From contig QVRM01006801.1 of assembly GCA_003439945.1 (NCBI GenBank), forward strand, positions 273,501 to 337,500: a stretch of 64,000 bases of DNA, read 5' to 3'. Every line of letters starts with the position of its first letter. The first letter of the stretch is position 1. Position numbers and translations under genes: made by a program. This DNA comes from Dermanyssus gallinae. Taxonomy: Eukaryota > Arthropoda > Arachnida > Mesostigmata > Dermanyssidae. The notes under the pieces were generated by a model. The model was not told the DNA's origin. It did no database searches and saw only the letters and a program-made list of their open reading frames with translations. Positions 34,025 through 47,040 of this stretch are shown in pieces.

Positions 34025-34076
34025 AAATCAAGTAGCTTTAAGAAGTTTTTAGAAATCAAGTGCTTTTAGGAAGTTT
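34025..34076. repeat. Two-copy 28-bp tandem duplication
   Basis: AAATCAAGTrGCTTTwrGAA plus GTTT is duplicated head to tail with three or four differences. Confidence 0.75.
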
Positions 34077-34245
34077 GCTGACGAGGCTCAATTTTCATCG
34101 AACGAGTCTAAATCAAAACTACTAAGTCCCTCAGAAATAGGCTTGCCGATCAGGTGTATTTACTACAACCAAAAACAGTATTGATAATGCAAGAATCAAT
34201 CACATAGGCTGCACGTATGAACAAGCACACACATGTATGTATGTG

Positions 34246-34282
<37 letters not shown>

Positions 34283-36208
34283 GCTCTTTTAAGCCGAAAC
34301 ACTGCTAAAAACATCTTATATATACTGTATAAAACTACTTGAGCCTAAAATCGACAACTATAACAAAAGATGCGTCAAAAAATGGACATGCGTCGCTTCA
34401 TCAGAATCAAACGCGCGAGATTGCTTGTGTTAGAGTCGTTGGGCGTCACCTCAACTTTGTCGTGAACAAAAACAAAAAACATTCATATATATATATACTG
34501 CTGATGACAAAAAACGTGACTCTAACTGTAAATAGCAGTATTTTGAGGCCAGTCACGGTGTTGTTGGTAATGACATGACGCTGTAAACGTTTCGTGTGGT
34601 GTGCCACCCGTCATAAGACGGTCATAAGTGAAGTAATGTGGCTGGTAGAGTGGGCCTGTGACCTGTGAGGCCTGGCTGATTAAGCAGAAACCATTGTCTT
34701 CCGCGATCCCGATCAAACGTCATCAAGTCGACCTGCTTAGACCGAAACGCACAAGGCGGAGGCAAAGCGGAGCTAAAGGACGACAGGAAAACAAGGCTTC
34801 GAGAGCCGCCATCGTCCAGGCCGCAAAGCCTCAAATGAATGAGCGATTATTTGCCGCCGCCTGAAGGGCTCCCTCAATGACCAAGCGTGTCTACGGGGGG
34901 GGGGGGGGCGGCGGGGGGGCGCAGAGCGGATGGGTTAAAGGAGCTTCCCCAATAGCCAAGCTTGCCTACACATGTATGCACGTCATTAAGGTGATATGGC
35001 TGCTAAGCGGTGCCGGAAAGCCTGTCAATATGACCCACAAACGAGCCATTACTCGACGACTTCATTGGACGCTTTGAATCGTCAGGCCTTCGATCCTTGT
35101 CTGCACTTTCTTTGTCTGTCTCTTCTTCGTTGTTGCTGTTGTTGTTGTTGTTGTTGTCATCATCGTCGTCATCATCATCATCATCATCAATTCGATGGTC
35201 TTTGCCATAGTCAGTGTGCTCACAATTACCATAGTATCGTAGAGAGACAGTCATATCGGAGTTTGCCCAATGATCATTTTCATCATTATCATTGCCATCA
35301 CCACCACAAACAACAAGGAGAGCAGCACTAGCCGAAGCACCACCACCAACATCACCAACCTCATGACCATTAGCAATCGTTACCCAGACTTTAAGCTCTT
35401 TTTGCACCGCTTGATTCTCTGCCTCGTAACGCCGCTGTTATCCAACCAACATTCCGACCATACTTATCATTTGAGGAAGGAAGCTAGAGAGAGAATGAGA
35501 GGAAAAAGAAGACGAAGGAGTAGTACAGGAAGAAAAAAGGAAGAGTTAAAATTGATCATCAACAACAACAACAACAACAGCAGTAGCAATAGTAATGATG
35601 ATAATGATAACAATCATCCGATTAATAGCAACCGAAACGAAGACGACTATCAGAGCAACACCATCTATAGTACCACCATCACCATCACCACCACCACCAT
35701 CGTGGCCAGGACGAGCCTGATGACTCGGGTCATCGATTCGGTCTGACTGTAACGCGCATAGGCGTTCGGGCGCCGCACGGTGGTCCACCGCGGTCTGTCC
35801 TTAACGATCGGCGACATTCATTCTGGCGGCAGAACAGTCACATGCTTCTAGATCGAAATCGACAGAAGGAGAGTTTGCGACTTGCTGCCAAATTGCCTAC
35901 TACTCACTATGGCGGCATTTATTTATCACCAACCACTCTTGCTATTAGCAATACTAATAGTGCCGTACGGTAATTGAGTGTGGTTCCAGCTACACCACCG
36001 CTACTGCTGCTGCTGCGTATATTTACTATGCACATTAAACGCATTCGTAGTAAATCTCTACAAGACTATTTACGCTGAACTCGAAATTCTACAGTGAACA
36101 TACCAACATACGTTTTAAGAGGTTTTACCAAATTCCGTTGTTACAATCGTAGAATAACGACTGTTATAAGTTGAAACAGAAACACGCCTATTTAGGATTT
36201 GATTCAAC

Positions 36209-36211
36209 CTA

Positions 36212-36251
<40 letters not shown>
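36209..36251. repeat. TA dinucleotide array
   Basis: TA units with TGTA interruptions at both ends. Confidence 0.9.
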
Positions 36252-36255
<4 letters not shown>

Positions 36256-37315
36256 TATGCATAACCAGGAAAAATATTACCAGGTAAGTGAAGTTTAATC
36301 CATTTGAACAACGCGACCATAATTTTTTTTTAAAAAATACATATATGCTTCAAGATAGAGTTAATGGTGGCTTGCGTAGAAATAGTCTCGACTGGTACCG
36401 GCAACCGACATTATCGCTTCATTATAGCTATTTCAGGCAATCCAGGACACTAACTACCAAAGAATGCACGGCTCGTCGGCTCCCTTCCTCCCTCCTTGCC
36501 TGCACTAAGCACGTAACCCACCGCGGTCGGCTTTTATGTACAGTCCTGGCGGCTGCTGGTGTATCGCAAAAGATGTTTAAGCAAAACTAGAAAAGAGTTA
36601 TGTTGACCTTGGCTTAGCAACAGGTTGGAATTTAATCTTGTTACGATACATTTTATGAATTTGAAATAAGTAGTAATACTAAATATACTAATATTAATAA
36701 TGATAATAATATACCGCGAGGAACGACACACGGCATATCACGCAGGCCGATCTGCGCCAAAGCTGTTCGGTAATCGTGCGTAAAACGTAAACGCTGTTGT
36801 GACTCACAGTGCACTGTGGTGGATGGCACGATAGATGCGATATGTAGGAACCGGAAAAAGTGTCGTGACGTGCCGTATCGCGGTACGGAGTAACGGAGAC
36901 ACGATACCGCGTGAGGTTCATCATATCGTATGAGGTAGACTACGTGCGATGTCTGAATGAATGACAGAATGAATGCATGCAAGCATGCAAGTGTATGTAT
37001 GTGTGGTTACCGCCCAGAAAGGCCACCGCCGAACACCGCTGCAGCTACTGGCCAAAAATGAGAACCACAAGCTAGCATAGCGAGCGTAGGAGCAAACAAG
37101 TGTAGAAGCTAACACCATGCATTGCAGCTAGCTCATTGTCATCATGGTCGTACGGTAGTCATACGAGATTAGCGGAGGTCATCACCGCCCCCACGGCGCG
37201 CCCATAAATCATTTAGAACCTCCAAAACCGGCCGCAATGTCAGCTGGCCAGAGCTTTAGTAGAAGCATCTTCTGCGAAAAGGATGCATAGGCAGGTCAGC
37301 ATCGGTACGAAATAC

Positions 37316-37473
37316 GAGCCCGGTGGCGTGGTGCCCGGCCGCCTGCACCTCGCGACCGGAGGAGACACATAGGTGCGCAGGTTCAAGCGCCCCACCGTTG
37401 CACATCCCGTTGCAGTCCCGTGGACGCTAAAACTTGGCTGGCGGTCAGCTCTAAAAAAAAGTTCAGATACGAG
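37316..37473 (+). mobile_element. tRNA-derived SINE, copy A
   Basis: It opens with GAGCCCGGTGGCGTGGTG, shared exactly with copy B at 54681. The A box is TGGCGTGGTGCC (37324-37335; consensus TRGCNNAGYNGG). The block ACCGGAGGAGACAC is also identical in both copies. The B box GGTTCAAGCGC lies at 37380-37390. After the tRNA-like domain (CCACCGTTGC) comes a shared non-tRNA tail: CAGTCCCGTGGACGCTAAAA and CTTGGCTGGCGGTCAGCTCT here, matching CAGTCCCATGAACGTTAAAT and CTTGGCTGAGAGTTAGCCCC in copy B. Copy A lacks roughly 40 nt between B box and tail that copy B has. A box-to-B box spacing (56 nt) is larger than in an ordinary class I tRNA, hinting at a Ser/Leu-type ancestor. No target-site duplication seen. 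Confidence 0.82.
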
Positions 37474-37539
37474 GGCATAAAAAAACGATGCATTCCTGCA
37501 TCGTGCAACAGGGGCCTGGTCACAAACCTCTTGTCTATA

Positions 37540-37575
<36 letters not shown>

Positions 37576-38554
37576 CCTGTGTGTATCGACCTAAATGTAA
37601 AAAAAATAATAGAGAGAGATTCTGCATTCTGTGAAACGGTGTTTATGTATGGTGCTTCCTGCTATATATATATATATATATATATAGTACTGATGATGCT
37701 CATGATAACGAAACCAATAATAGTGATGATGAAAAGCGATCATATGGCCGTAGTGCGGCGTTTAAATTAATCAACATCGCTTGATCGGTCCGTGGATGAG
37801 CGTGCCGTGTGCAGAAACAACGGCAGTATCAACAACAGCAGCAGCAGAAGCGATCCCGAGGATCACCGCCACGGCAGAGTGTGGTCGGTGAGCCGATTTC
37901 ACTGATCGTAGCGTGCCGTCCGTCGTTTCGTGTTCATTGCAGAGCGGGCTGCTGCTGTTGTTGTTGTTGTTGTTGTTGCTGTTGTTGTTTTTGTTATTGT
38001 TGTGTGTCATCGCTTCACGCAAACGAAATACAGACGAAGCCGGCGATGACGATGATGATAATGTTGATGATGCTGCTGCTGATGATAATGATAAAAGCGA
38101 TTGCTACCGGCTGAGGACATCGAAGGCGAATCAGGATGTCACGACGCCCATTCACAGACTTCTGAAGATGAAGCGGTGGCACCGGCACCGGAGCTGTGTG
38201 CCTATATGTGCCGCATGTAGTAGGCATTCATGGGCGTTTGTATGCCTGTCTATGAGTGCGTGTGTGCGTATGCCGATGCATCCGGCGGCGGCAGCAGCAG
38301 CAACCTTCGAAGAAGTCAGTTCCGCTGCCCCCATGGTCCCCCAATGGGTCGCGGAAAGGGATACACGGGGATATGAGGAAAGGGGTGTAGGGCCATGGGA
38401 ATAGAGCAGACGATCCTCGTTACTCGCCGGCCGATGATCTACTACTGCACGCTGCCCACTAGACACTCAGTCAGGCGACGTAATTTTAGCTTAGTTTTGC
38501 TCGTGTGTCCGTTTATCGCGTAGATTGTTATTCGTTCGATGGATGTCTTAAATA

Positions 38555-38728
<174 letters not shown>

Positions 38729-38760
38729 GTGTTTATTTGTAATTTCTGCCGGCGCAAACA

Positions 38761-41700
38761 GAGGTGCCTTTTTTCCCTATGTTAATTCTGGATCGATCGA
38801 CTCGACCAAATCAACGTGCCATATACTTTTCTGCGGCGGCGTTAAGCGGTTCTTGGACGATCGACACGACAAATGGTCTTTTCTCATGTCTTTGTCTGCC
38901 TGTTTGTGTGCCGATCTCTTTAGTCGACAGCGTCAGTGTGTCTAAGTGGCTACAGCTGCAGCCGACCGTCGGAGTATCCGGGCATTCGAGAGAGACTAAA
39001 CCGTACATCGAATCGAAGTGACTGCCAGGTTACGGGTGGGTTTCGGCGAGCTACTATACTGATTGCAGTTCGAAAAAGAGCTACGACGGGCCAGTGCGGC
39101 CTACTGTATATGTAACAATGACCAGCTGATAGATCGGGCGTGGCCGTAGCGGGTGCCGGCAGTGTCGGGAGTAGAAGCAGCAACAGCAGCGAATAGTGCA
39201 AAACAGCGCCGCAACTGCTGTTCACGGCACAATGAACTCGTGGTTTGGCCAACGCGGAAAGACAACCATGCTTCCCCTTTTTTTTCCCCCGAGGGTCGCG
39301 AGAAATCAACAAGCGATTTGCCGCAAGACCCGCCAAAGCGAATAATCTAGCGACAAAATGAAGGGTATAATCTTCTCAATAGTCATTCTGCGCTTCGATT
39401 CTGCGGCAATAAGCCACATGAGTGGGTAGATGTGTGCGTTCTGTCGGGTGTGTTGTTTGACATGCATGGTCGCCCGAAACGTCGAAGCGTATTTTGCGAT
39501 AAGCCTAACAATGTGTGTGTGTGTATACGAGTACATATAGTATATATTAAAATGCTTTATTCAAACGGCTTCAGTTGCCGGGACAAACTTGGTGAACCAA
39601 TTGTAGCACAACGTTTTTGTCTTATCTTAAATATCGGTAAAAAGTGTCTTCAGCTGTACCTATATTCAAGCAGAGAATTCTAGACGGCTAACCCCTCATA
39701 ATTAGCTGCACTTAGTGTGCAAGTTAACGATTTTTGTTTTGTTTCAAGTAATAAAGTGTTTTGTCATTCTTCCTCATTTGATCAGACTTCCTGCACTCGC
39801 TGGAACGTCGTGTTCAATCCATTGATGGGTTGTTGAAGCCACCCAGCGCCTATGCATTGCGAATTATTCTTGTGATACTCTAAAAGACCGCATGTTCACA
39901 TTATGAGATATCTAATGAAGAAATCTACCGTCGAGCTTATTTCACAGTCGAGTTGTTCGGCAGGTGTCGTTGTTGCAGTCGTTGTTTGACCAGCAAGACC
40001 AAACCAACCAGAGCCAATGACTGGCCTCTCGCCGAACGTTGACTGTTGCTAAATGCTATGTCTACCATTGGCCATGATAAATGCCTCGTCCAACGTGCCG
40101 TCCCTTGCATCTATCTGGCCGTCTATCGACTAGCTCGGCTAGCTAGTTTTGTGTCCTCTTCTTCTTCCTTCTGCACTTTCTCCTGCTCATGCCTTAGTCA
40201 CTGGCTGCTACCTCCCTCGTCCCCTTTTCCCTATCCAGACACACACCAACAAGAGGTGTGTGTGTGTGTGATCGGGGGTGACGATGAAGACCTTCTCCTG
40301 TCGCCTCGCCGTGCCCGCACGTTGGCACTGGCCCATCACCATGAACGGCACCACTACCACTATCACCACCACCACCACCGCCACCCGGATTGCTGCTGTC
40401 GCCGCCTAATATCGTTCTCGCATCTCATAGCCATTATAGCCCTATTATCTTTCTCTCGTATCCTGCTCCCCCGAGAATCAGCGCGACCGAAGACAGACAC
40501 CCCCGTCCGCCGCCCTCCTTCACTGACCCCCCTCTGCTGGCCTCCGACACACGTAATAGCGGCACCAGCAGCAGCAGCAGCGGCCGATAGATACCTCAAT
40601 ACCCGTCGCTCGTCGTCTCTACTGCTGGTTAGACTACCTAGCTGGGCAGGAGGTGGTCGCTTTCTAGCGGGCCGGACAGTCATCTCCATGCAATTTCTAT
40701 CCTCAGCGGCAGCAGCAGCACCTCGACGACGAGGAGAACAACAACAACAACGAGGACGACGAGTGGGTAACTGTTCTGCCGGCCCGCTAGGGGTAGGGCT
40801 GTCCGTCTCATTGGCCTTCTGGGTGTGTGGGCCAGGTCGTTGTCGTTCCCATCGTCGTCGTCGTAGCCGCCACTTCCTTCTCCTCTGCCTTCCACTTCCC
40901 CTTTTGCTGCTTCTCTCTCTCCCTTATTTCTTTTTCACTCTCTCTCTCTCTCAGTTCCTAGGTCTTTTCCACATTAGTCCCCCTCTTTGTCGTCGCTTCT
41001 TCTGTGTTACCAACCTCCGGCGGCCACTCGTACCACTATTCCACTATTCCGTACGCGGGTGGTGGCTGCTGCTGCTGCCTGGTTGGCTGTCTGGCTACTC
41101 ATGAGCTATTCCTTTCGCTGCTTCTTGCCAACACTTAACCGTCCACAACAACGACGTTGGCTCATCGTCGTCGTCGTCGTTGTGGTGGTGGTGATGGCCG
41201 TCGTCGTCATTATCATTGTCGTGGCTGTTGTTGTTATTATTGTTGTCGTCGTCGTCGTCAACGAAGGAGAAGAAGAGGAAGACAGATCAATTACCATCTC
41301 TCGGGTTCTCTTCGCTTCTCCCTTCTTAGTGTTACACCCATCCCCTCCCCACCCACCCAGTCTCCCTTAATTTACTCCCTGCAGCGTTGGGAGTAGGTAA
41401 GGAAAATTCCCGCCGTCGTAAGGCTGCGACCACCGCCGTCACCAGCAGCAGCAGTGGACTCGCCAGTGGTCCACCATTGGCAGGCGGTCATCGTACGCAA
41501 GCGAAAGGGCAGTACTACCAGTAGAAGCAGTGATAGTGCTAGTGTAGGGCAGAGCAGCGTCCATTGCCATTGTGCAAATTACACCTTGCCCCGACGTTCC
41601 CAACACCCCCTCATCCTTCTCTTCCCCCTTCGTAAGCGCGAGCAGTTCGAGCAGCAGTCAAAGGGAGACGGACTTAGGGTAGATGTCTCTCGTTGCTCTC

Positions 41701-43000
41701 GCTCGTTGCTCTGCCACCACGTTCCATCGTCTCCCCTTTCATATGACGACATGCCCATCCCCCCCCCCCTACCGGCCTCGTCGTCGGCCCTAGACCGCGT
41801 CCGTCCGGCTAGCTCGCCGCTTGCCATCCGGCCGGTCGCTTATTAGCCGTTGCTGTACGAGTAGCGAGTTCGTTGGAGAGACGGGCCGAGTGCGTGCGGA
41901 AAGCGAAAGTGGGAGCTAATTAAAATTCAATATTGATAACAGGCATCAGCCAGACGACGACAACGGGAATCAGGCAGAGGAGCGGGAACAGTACTTCCCT
42001 TTGGCGTGCGACGGCGGCGATGACGGTGGTCGGGTCGGGCCGGACAGAACGGACTAACGGGGGAAGAGGGGAGGGGGTCAGTAACAGTAGCAGAAATAGC
42101 TAAGCGGTCCTCCGGGAAGGGGGAAGAAGGGCTGGCGATGCTGGCAGCGGGTAAAGGGTGTTGTTGCCCGGCACTCGACCGACCACGAACGGCGGCATAC
42201 GGCGGAGAATGGTAGAAAAGCGCCTAACGAAGAGCACGAGCGAGCGAGTAAGCGCGCGCGCACATAGACAAACCATGAGAAGTAGACGAGGAACGAAGAT
42301 AGACCTTGTGGGAGAGAGAGAAGGAGACTTAAAGGGGGATATGATTGTAGAGGGAAGTAGACAGAAAGAGAACGAGAGAGAGAGAGAGGGGGGGGGAGGG
42401 AGTGAAGACTGCTACAAGGCAGGGAGCGGAGAAGAAGTAAGACATAGGAAAAGTGAAGTGAAGTGCTCCTACTGAACGGTGTTTGCATCGATGGGGCACC
42501 AAAAGGGGGCCGCCTAAAGTGAAGATCATCGGGAAGTGGGGGCACAGGGAGAAATAAGGCAATAGGGGATGGAATATGAAGGAATAGGAGGAAAACGATG
42601 GACGAAGGAGAACAGGAAAACGCGCGCGAGCACGAGCGCTGAGTTTTCATACTAATTGCCCGCTACCAACTATCGCTCGGCTGGGAGATGGGGGATGGGG
42701 GCAGTCGACCGAGTGCCGGCATGAGAGCCGTTAGCGGAGGAGGGTGCTGCCGCTTTCGTCGTCGCCGCCGCCATCATTACCAAGTCCATCTCTTTGGCAC
42801 TGACCACTAAAAACCACCAAGAAGACTAGCGAACTGATGACGTAGGCGAATCGATGACGATGAACGGGATATTTCTTTTCTTCGCCTTATTATTATTACT
42901 TCTACTACTACTTATCATCGATTATTCTACTCGATCGTCGTTCCTAGTCGCCAACCGCCCGCCGCACTCAAAGTGCTAGGCAGACCACCGGTGGCCGGTC
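38761..43000. other. Gene-free stretch, GC- and pyrimidine-rich in its second half
   Basis: The interval 38761-40040 is unique and anonymous. From about 40140 to 41380 the plus strand is strongly pyrimidine-biased (CTC/CTT, CAC triplets at 40350-40382, GCA at 40566-40582, GTC/GTT at 41165-41262). This opens a 352-codon plus frame (40046-41104) made of Ser/Leu/Pro/His-rich low-complexity sequence. The interval 42050-42650 is the reverse, purine-rich on plus (AG run at 42371-42390). GC content and CpG are raised at 40480-41900, compatible with regulatory DNA but not proof of it. Confidence 0.68.
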
Positions 43001-44620
43001 TAACAAAACTAGAGCCACAAAAATATTGCGCGACGAGAAGTGCTATGTAAAGTATGATGAGAGAATTAGTCAGGCATTTCATCTGTTGATGCTACCTGCC
43101 TCTGACCGGGTGGGTGTTCCAGCCAATAACACCAACTTGTCAGTGTAAAGTACCATAAAGGTCGACGGCCACGCGTCCATCGGGCTTCCGTCCTCACAGC
43201 TAGCAGAGACAGCCCCATGGTTTCACTCACCTGGAAGATCAAACGTCCAGCAACATCTTGTTAGTACATAATTTCAAAGTGGGGGTATCCAACGTCAACG
43301 TACTCTAATGATCTAGAAAAAAACTAATTTAGTTATCTGCCTCTTAAAGGGTAGAGTAAAGCAACTGGTCAACTCTTTATATATATATATATATATATGT
43401 CAAGGCCAGTTCAGGCCAATTATAATGCGGTGTGCAATCAGCCGCACAGAAGCAGCTGCACCGCAAACACAAAAAACAAATGCGGTCGAACGTCAGGGTG
43501 AACGTGTCGAACACCCTAGAAAGATCTATTACGCTGTACAATTTTGATGCCGCTGCCAGTATGAGGTGCCCTACTGAGCATACATATGTGGTATGGTCGC
43601 ATATATACGGACAAATACGTATGTTCAAATTTAAACGTCAAGTTAGGCAAGCAAATGTGTTTTTACCGACTTCTAACTGCAGCTGCACAACATTCGCTTA
43701 GTGTAGCCTCGTTACTTCATGGTTTCTTTCTGCCTATTCTCGGCCCATCGCACCTATAATATCGACGCGGCATTTGCCCTGCAAACTGTCAATGAATTCA
43801 CGGCGGGATGATGACACCGTCGGGCATTTTATCGTCATCAAGTCCCAGTTTAGGTTCCAGCATGCATGTGTATGTACTTTTTTTTTGTTATATATCTACA
43901 CAAACAGAAACTAGAGTGATCAATACAAAAGGAAGTGAGAAGTACAGAAGCAGCTTAGACTGACTGCCAGCTTTAGGTCTGCCAACAATAACAGCGGCGA
44001 TAAGACCGTTGGACATAGTAGTAACGGCCCTGATAACATCGTCATCACCGTCGTCAACAGCAATAACAGAGCGACAAAAAGTACAGCAGTGCTAGCCATG
44101 ACAGATAGAGCTAACACGGACACATGTAACAACGGAATTCAACAATGGTCGATATATCTATTTGGCTAGACTCAGCCGAGCCTTCCACTGCAGGCCTGCA
44201 GACCCAATAAGCAGGCATCGGGCGTGGCATTACCAATGTATAGTTAACTGACTGAGTGTATAGTTGTAGAAAGCTTGATGAACGTACTGGCGCTTATGGT
44301 GTTTTTCAAGTAGAAAGAGACGGAAGGTGACAGAGAGACTAAATGGTGAGGAACAATGCAATTTCTTGAGTTGTTATTTAATCAGGCCTTCCTTTTTTTT
44401 GTCTTCGCTCGCTCTCTCTCTTTGTCTTTCTCTCAGATACACACACTGGCTCGCTGTGTACCTTTCTAAACCATTTTCTTTGACTTGATACCCTTTTGTA
44501 GCGTCTTGTCCCTCGTATTCGTACTGCCGTTTTCCCCGTTCCGCCATCCGCTTATGTTGAACTTTTTTCTATTTACCCCTTCCATTTTTTCGTTTGCCAC
44601 CTTTTGATGTTGTTGCTGTC
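43001..44620. other. Mostly unique stretch with a weak LINE relic
   Basis: Anonymous sequence, a TA array at 43378-43399, and the LINE-like tail at 43777-43866. A spacer of unique sequence leads to a pyrimidine-rich zone at 44380-44620 (CT run at about 44405-44433). On the minus strand, CAG|GTGAGT near 43228-43235 is a perfect 5' splice consensus, but no exon with an open frame and acceptor precedes it. Confidence 0.7.
43777..43866 (+). pseudogene. Probable LINE ORF2 C-terminal tail fragment
   Basis: One frame gives PCKLSMNSRRDDDTVGHFIV followed by IKSQFRFQHA. D-D-T-V-x-H-F-I followed by a short gap and F-x-F-Q is the usual context of the His in the C-terminal Cys/His knuckle of R1/Jockey-like LINE proteins (C-x2-C...D-T-V-E-H-x-x-x-x-C). 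The His is kept, while the expected Cys is replaced (I-K-S). Only one possible upstream Cys remains. The frame runs on into low-complexity sequence. It is short and much decayed, and chance resemblance is possible. Confidence 0.4.
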
Positions 44621-44819
44621 TCCGCATGCGTCGCTGTGTAGTGGCGGTGTGTAGTGTTCGTTATCGCTATATATGCCGCTTGTTTGCGGGTTCCGCTAAA
44701 CCTCCAACAGTTGAACCCCGAATAAAATTGAGTCCAAGTGTATCTACCTCCTCGTCGCCGATGGCTTTCAGCTTTCGTAATCTCTCAGTCTGTCTCTTTG
44801 AACCCACTCGTCCATGCCA

Positions 44820-44862
<43 letters not shown>

Positions 44863-47040
44863 CCGACTAGCGAGCTAGATACGGTTGTCTAGTGCTAGTA
44901 ATAAAGCAGTGTTTCCCGTGGCGCCTGCGAGACTGTTTTTCCCTCCGGGGAAACAGTTAGCGGAGAGCGTAGTAGTAGTATTATTATTATTATTGTCGCC
45001 GTTGTTGCTGTTGTAGTTGTAGTTGGTGGTGGTGGTGGTGGCATCGCCGTCTTCTTCTGCTGCTTTATCCTCCTCCGGGCCGGTTGCCCGAGGACATTTC
45101 GTCTCTGCGCTGCGCGGCCCGGCTCAGCTCAGCCCAATCCGTTGTAGCGAACTCCTTGTCCACTACTCATCATCTTGGCGTTCTTCTTGGCTCCTCCTCA
45201 TTCTGCTCTTCGTCGACATTCCATCCAGTTGTGCTGGCCACCGTCATTTTCGCCACTGTGGCCACTTGCCGGTGCCGATGTTGCTACGGCTGTTGCTATG
45301 GCTGTCGCCGTCCGCAAGTCCCGAGCGCTAACAGCGGATCGGAACAGCACCGTAGAGGTATCCTACTCTCATATCTCATATACTGCCAACCGTTAAATCA
45401 CCCTGCCCGTCCCGAGACGTTACCTCGAGCGCGGCCGGCCGAACGTAGCTTAGGTGGGCGAAGGCGGGCAATAGCGGGCAATAGGGGAACAAGGGCAACA
45501 TAGAGCAGTAGAGGGAAACTGCGAGAGAAAATCTGTTTTCCGCTACCACCGCCGATCCGGTCGATCTGTTAGAGAACTAATAGAAAAATCATCACCGCTT
45601 GGCTCTGCTTAGCTATCTGCCGACGCTGCCGCTGGCGCCGACGCCGGCGCCGCTCTCATGATGTCCTGGTCGGCAGGTCCTACTGCTTGCTTTGTCACCA
45701 AATACTCGGTCCTTTTCGAATCCCTCCCCGTCGGTTTCTCCTCTCGTTCCTCTCTCTCTCTCTCGATTTCCCTCTTTCTCTCCTGGAGATCCATCCTCAG
45801 GCTGTTGTAGATTTAATACTAATACCGACAATAATCATCCTTATAACAACAGCAATAATAATAATAATAATGATGATATTAATAGCAGTAAATAATACTC
45901 ATAATAAAATAAAAGTCATTATCGTCTGCTTTCGAGAAGAATCATCAGCAGCAGCAGCTAACGACGTACGTACATACACAATGGAGGACCGAGAAAACCG
46001 TCGTCATCGGAGAGCGGGTCGTGGTGGCGCTTCCTGTTGTCGTTTTTCCCTTCTGCCCTTCAGCCATGGCCATAATAGTAGTACTACTAGTAGTAGTAGT
46101 AGTAATAATAATACTTACTACAAACGGTCGAGATGATTTCTTCTGCAGTGCGGGAGGAAGGTGGGGTGAGGGAGGGGGGAGGGAGGATGAGAGGCCCGGA
46201 AGCAGCGCTTGAGATAGCTTCGACTCGGCTCGTCTTAGCGGCTTCTCGACCGTGCCAGGTACAGCGGCAGGCGACGGCGGCAGTGGCAGCGGCTGCCATC
46301 AGTAAAGCCCAGCGGCAGGGTGCCTGCTTCCGTCTTATATCTATGTCGCTATATAGGCACAACTAACACGTCACGTAGTAAGTAGATAAATAAGTAGGAG
46401 AGATAGAAAGATAAAGAGAGATATGGGGGGCGGAGGGGGGGCAATGCAATTATTAAAGGCTCGAACAATAATGCAGGAATAGTTCGTCTCCGTGGTCCCG
46501 CGGAGTTCCCTTCCCTGTCCGACAGGTCTGCGCCTTCAAGTTCAAGCACTCCGGACTTTGCTAAACATCTTGCCCTTTTTGTTGCGTCGTGACATCATTG
46601 TGCACAAATTATATCGCCGCAATTTCTCTGCTACCAGCTATGCAATCTGGTGCAATAGCAACAGTGCCGGCAGCAGCAGCAGCAGAGCGGTAACGACGAC
46701 AGCAACAACGATAACAACAGCACCAGCAGCAACAACAAAAACAACGATAACAACAACAACAACAACAAATTTCATGGCCTTCTCTGCTTTACACATTCCT
46801 CCCTGTAACCCTCGACGATGTGCTTCCGCAGCGGAAATGAAGCCCGACGGCTGAGTTACCTATCTGCGTACGTACGAATGCACGTTCGTCTACGTATGGT
46901 TCTATTTCTTTAGACTCTGTGGGCCGGCAGTCACCCGTTTCTATCTGCCGTTTTCTGTTTCGTCCGGCTCAGGACGGATCCCGCAACCGGCGGCCGTGCG
47001 CGTCTCTGCATTGAGTAGAAAAGACGATAAAGAACACTTT
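44621..47040. other. Gene-free stretch with triplet arrays
   Basis: TA lies at 44826-44858. GTA/TTA/GTT/GGT triplets are at 44970-45045, TC at 45748-45767, ATA/ATG triplets at 45851-45895 and GTA at 46076-46112. A G-rich stretch (GGAGGGGG units) spans 46150-46190 and 46425-46442. GCA is at 46670-46687 and CAA at 46698-46770. Between these lie GC-rich unique segments without recognisable domains. Confidence 0.75.
44826..44858. repeat. TA dinucleotide array
   Basis: About 16 uninterrupted TA units. Confidence 0.93.

Larger units (their letters stand above)
33061..36560. other. Gene-free stretch
   Basis: TA lies at 33082-33112 and a long GTT array at 33268-33346. A CT run passes into TA at 33947-33981. 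A 28-bp tandem pair is at 34025-34076 and TA at 34249-34280. There is a G-run at 34895-34908. GTT/CAT triplets lie at 35125-35195, AAC/AGC at 35560-35590, CAC at 35672-35702 and TA at 36209-36251. Unique segments between them have no recognisable exon. Confidence 0.75.

Noticed and set aside
37316..37400. A functional tRNA gene
   Set aside because: A and B boxes are present, but the spacing is long, the arms do not pair well, and the same head recurs at 54681 with a shared extra tail, which defines a SINE.
40046..41104. 352-codon plus-strand ORF, the longest in the window
   Set aside because: Almost wholly Ser/Leu/Pro/His/Arg-rich low-complexity sequence from pyrimidine and CAC/GCA/CGT triplets; no domain, no support beyond length, and it follows the strand bias of the DNA.
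43220..43320. Minus-strand exon ending at CAG|GTGAGT (near 43235)
   Set aside because: The donor consensus is perfect, but the preceding sequence has stops within about 15 codons in each frame or lacks a convincing acceptor.
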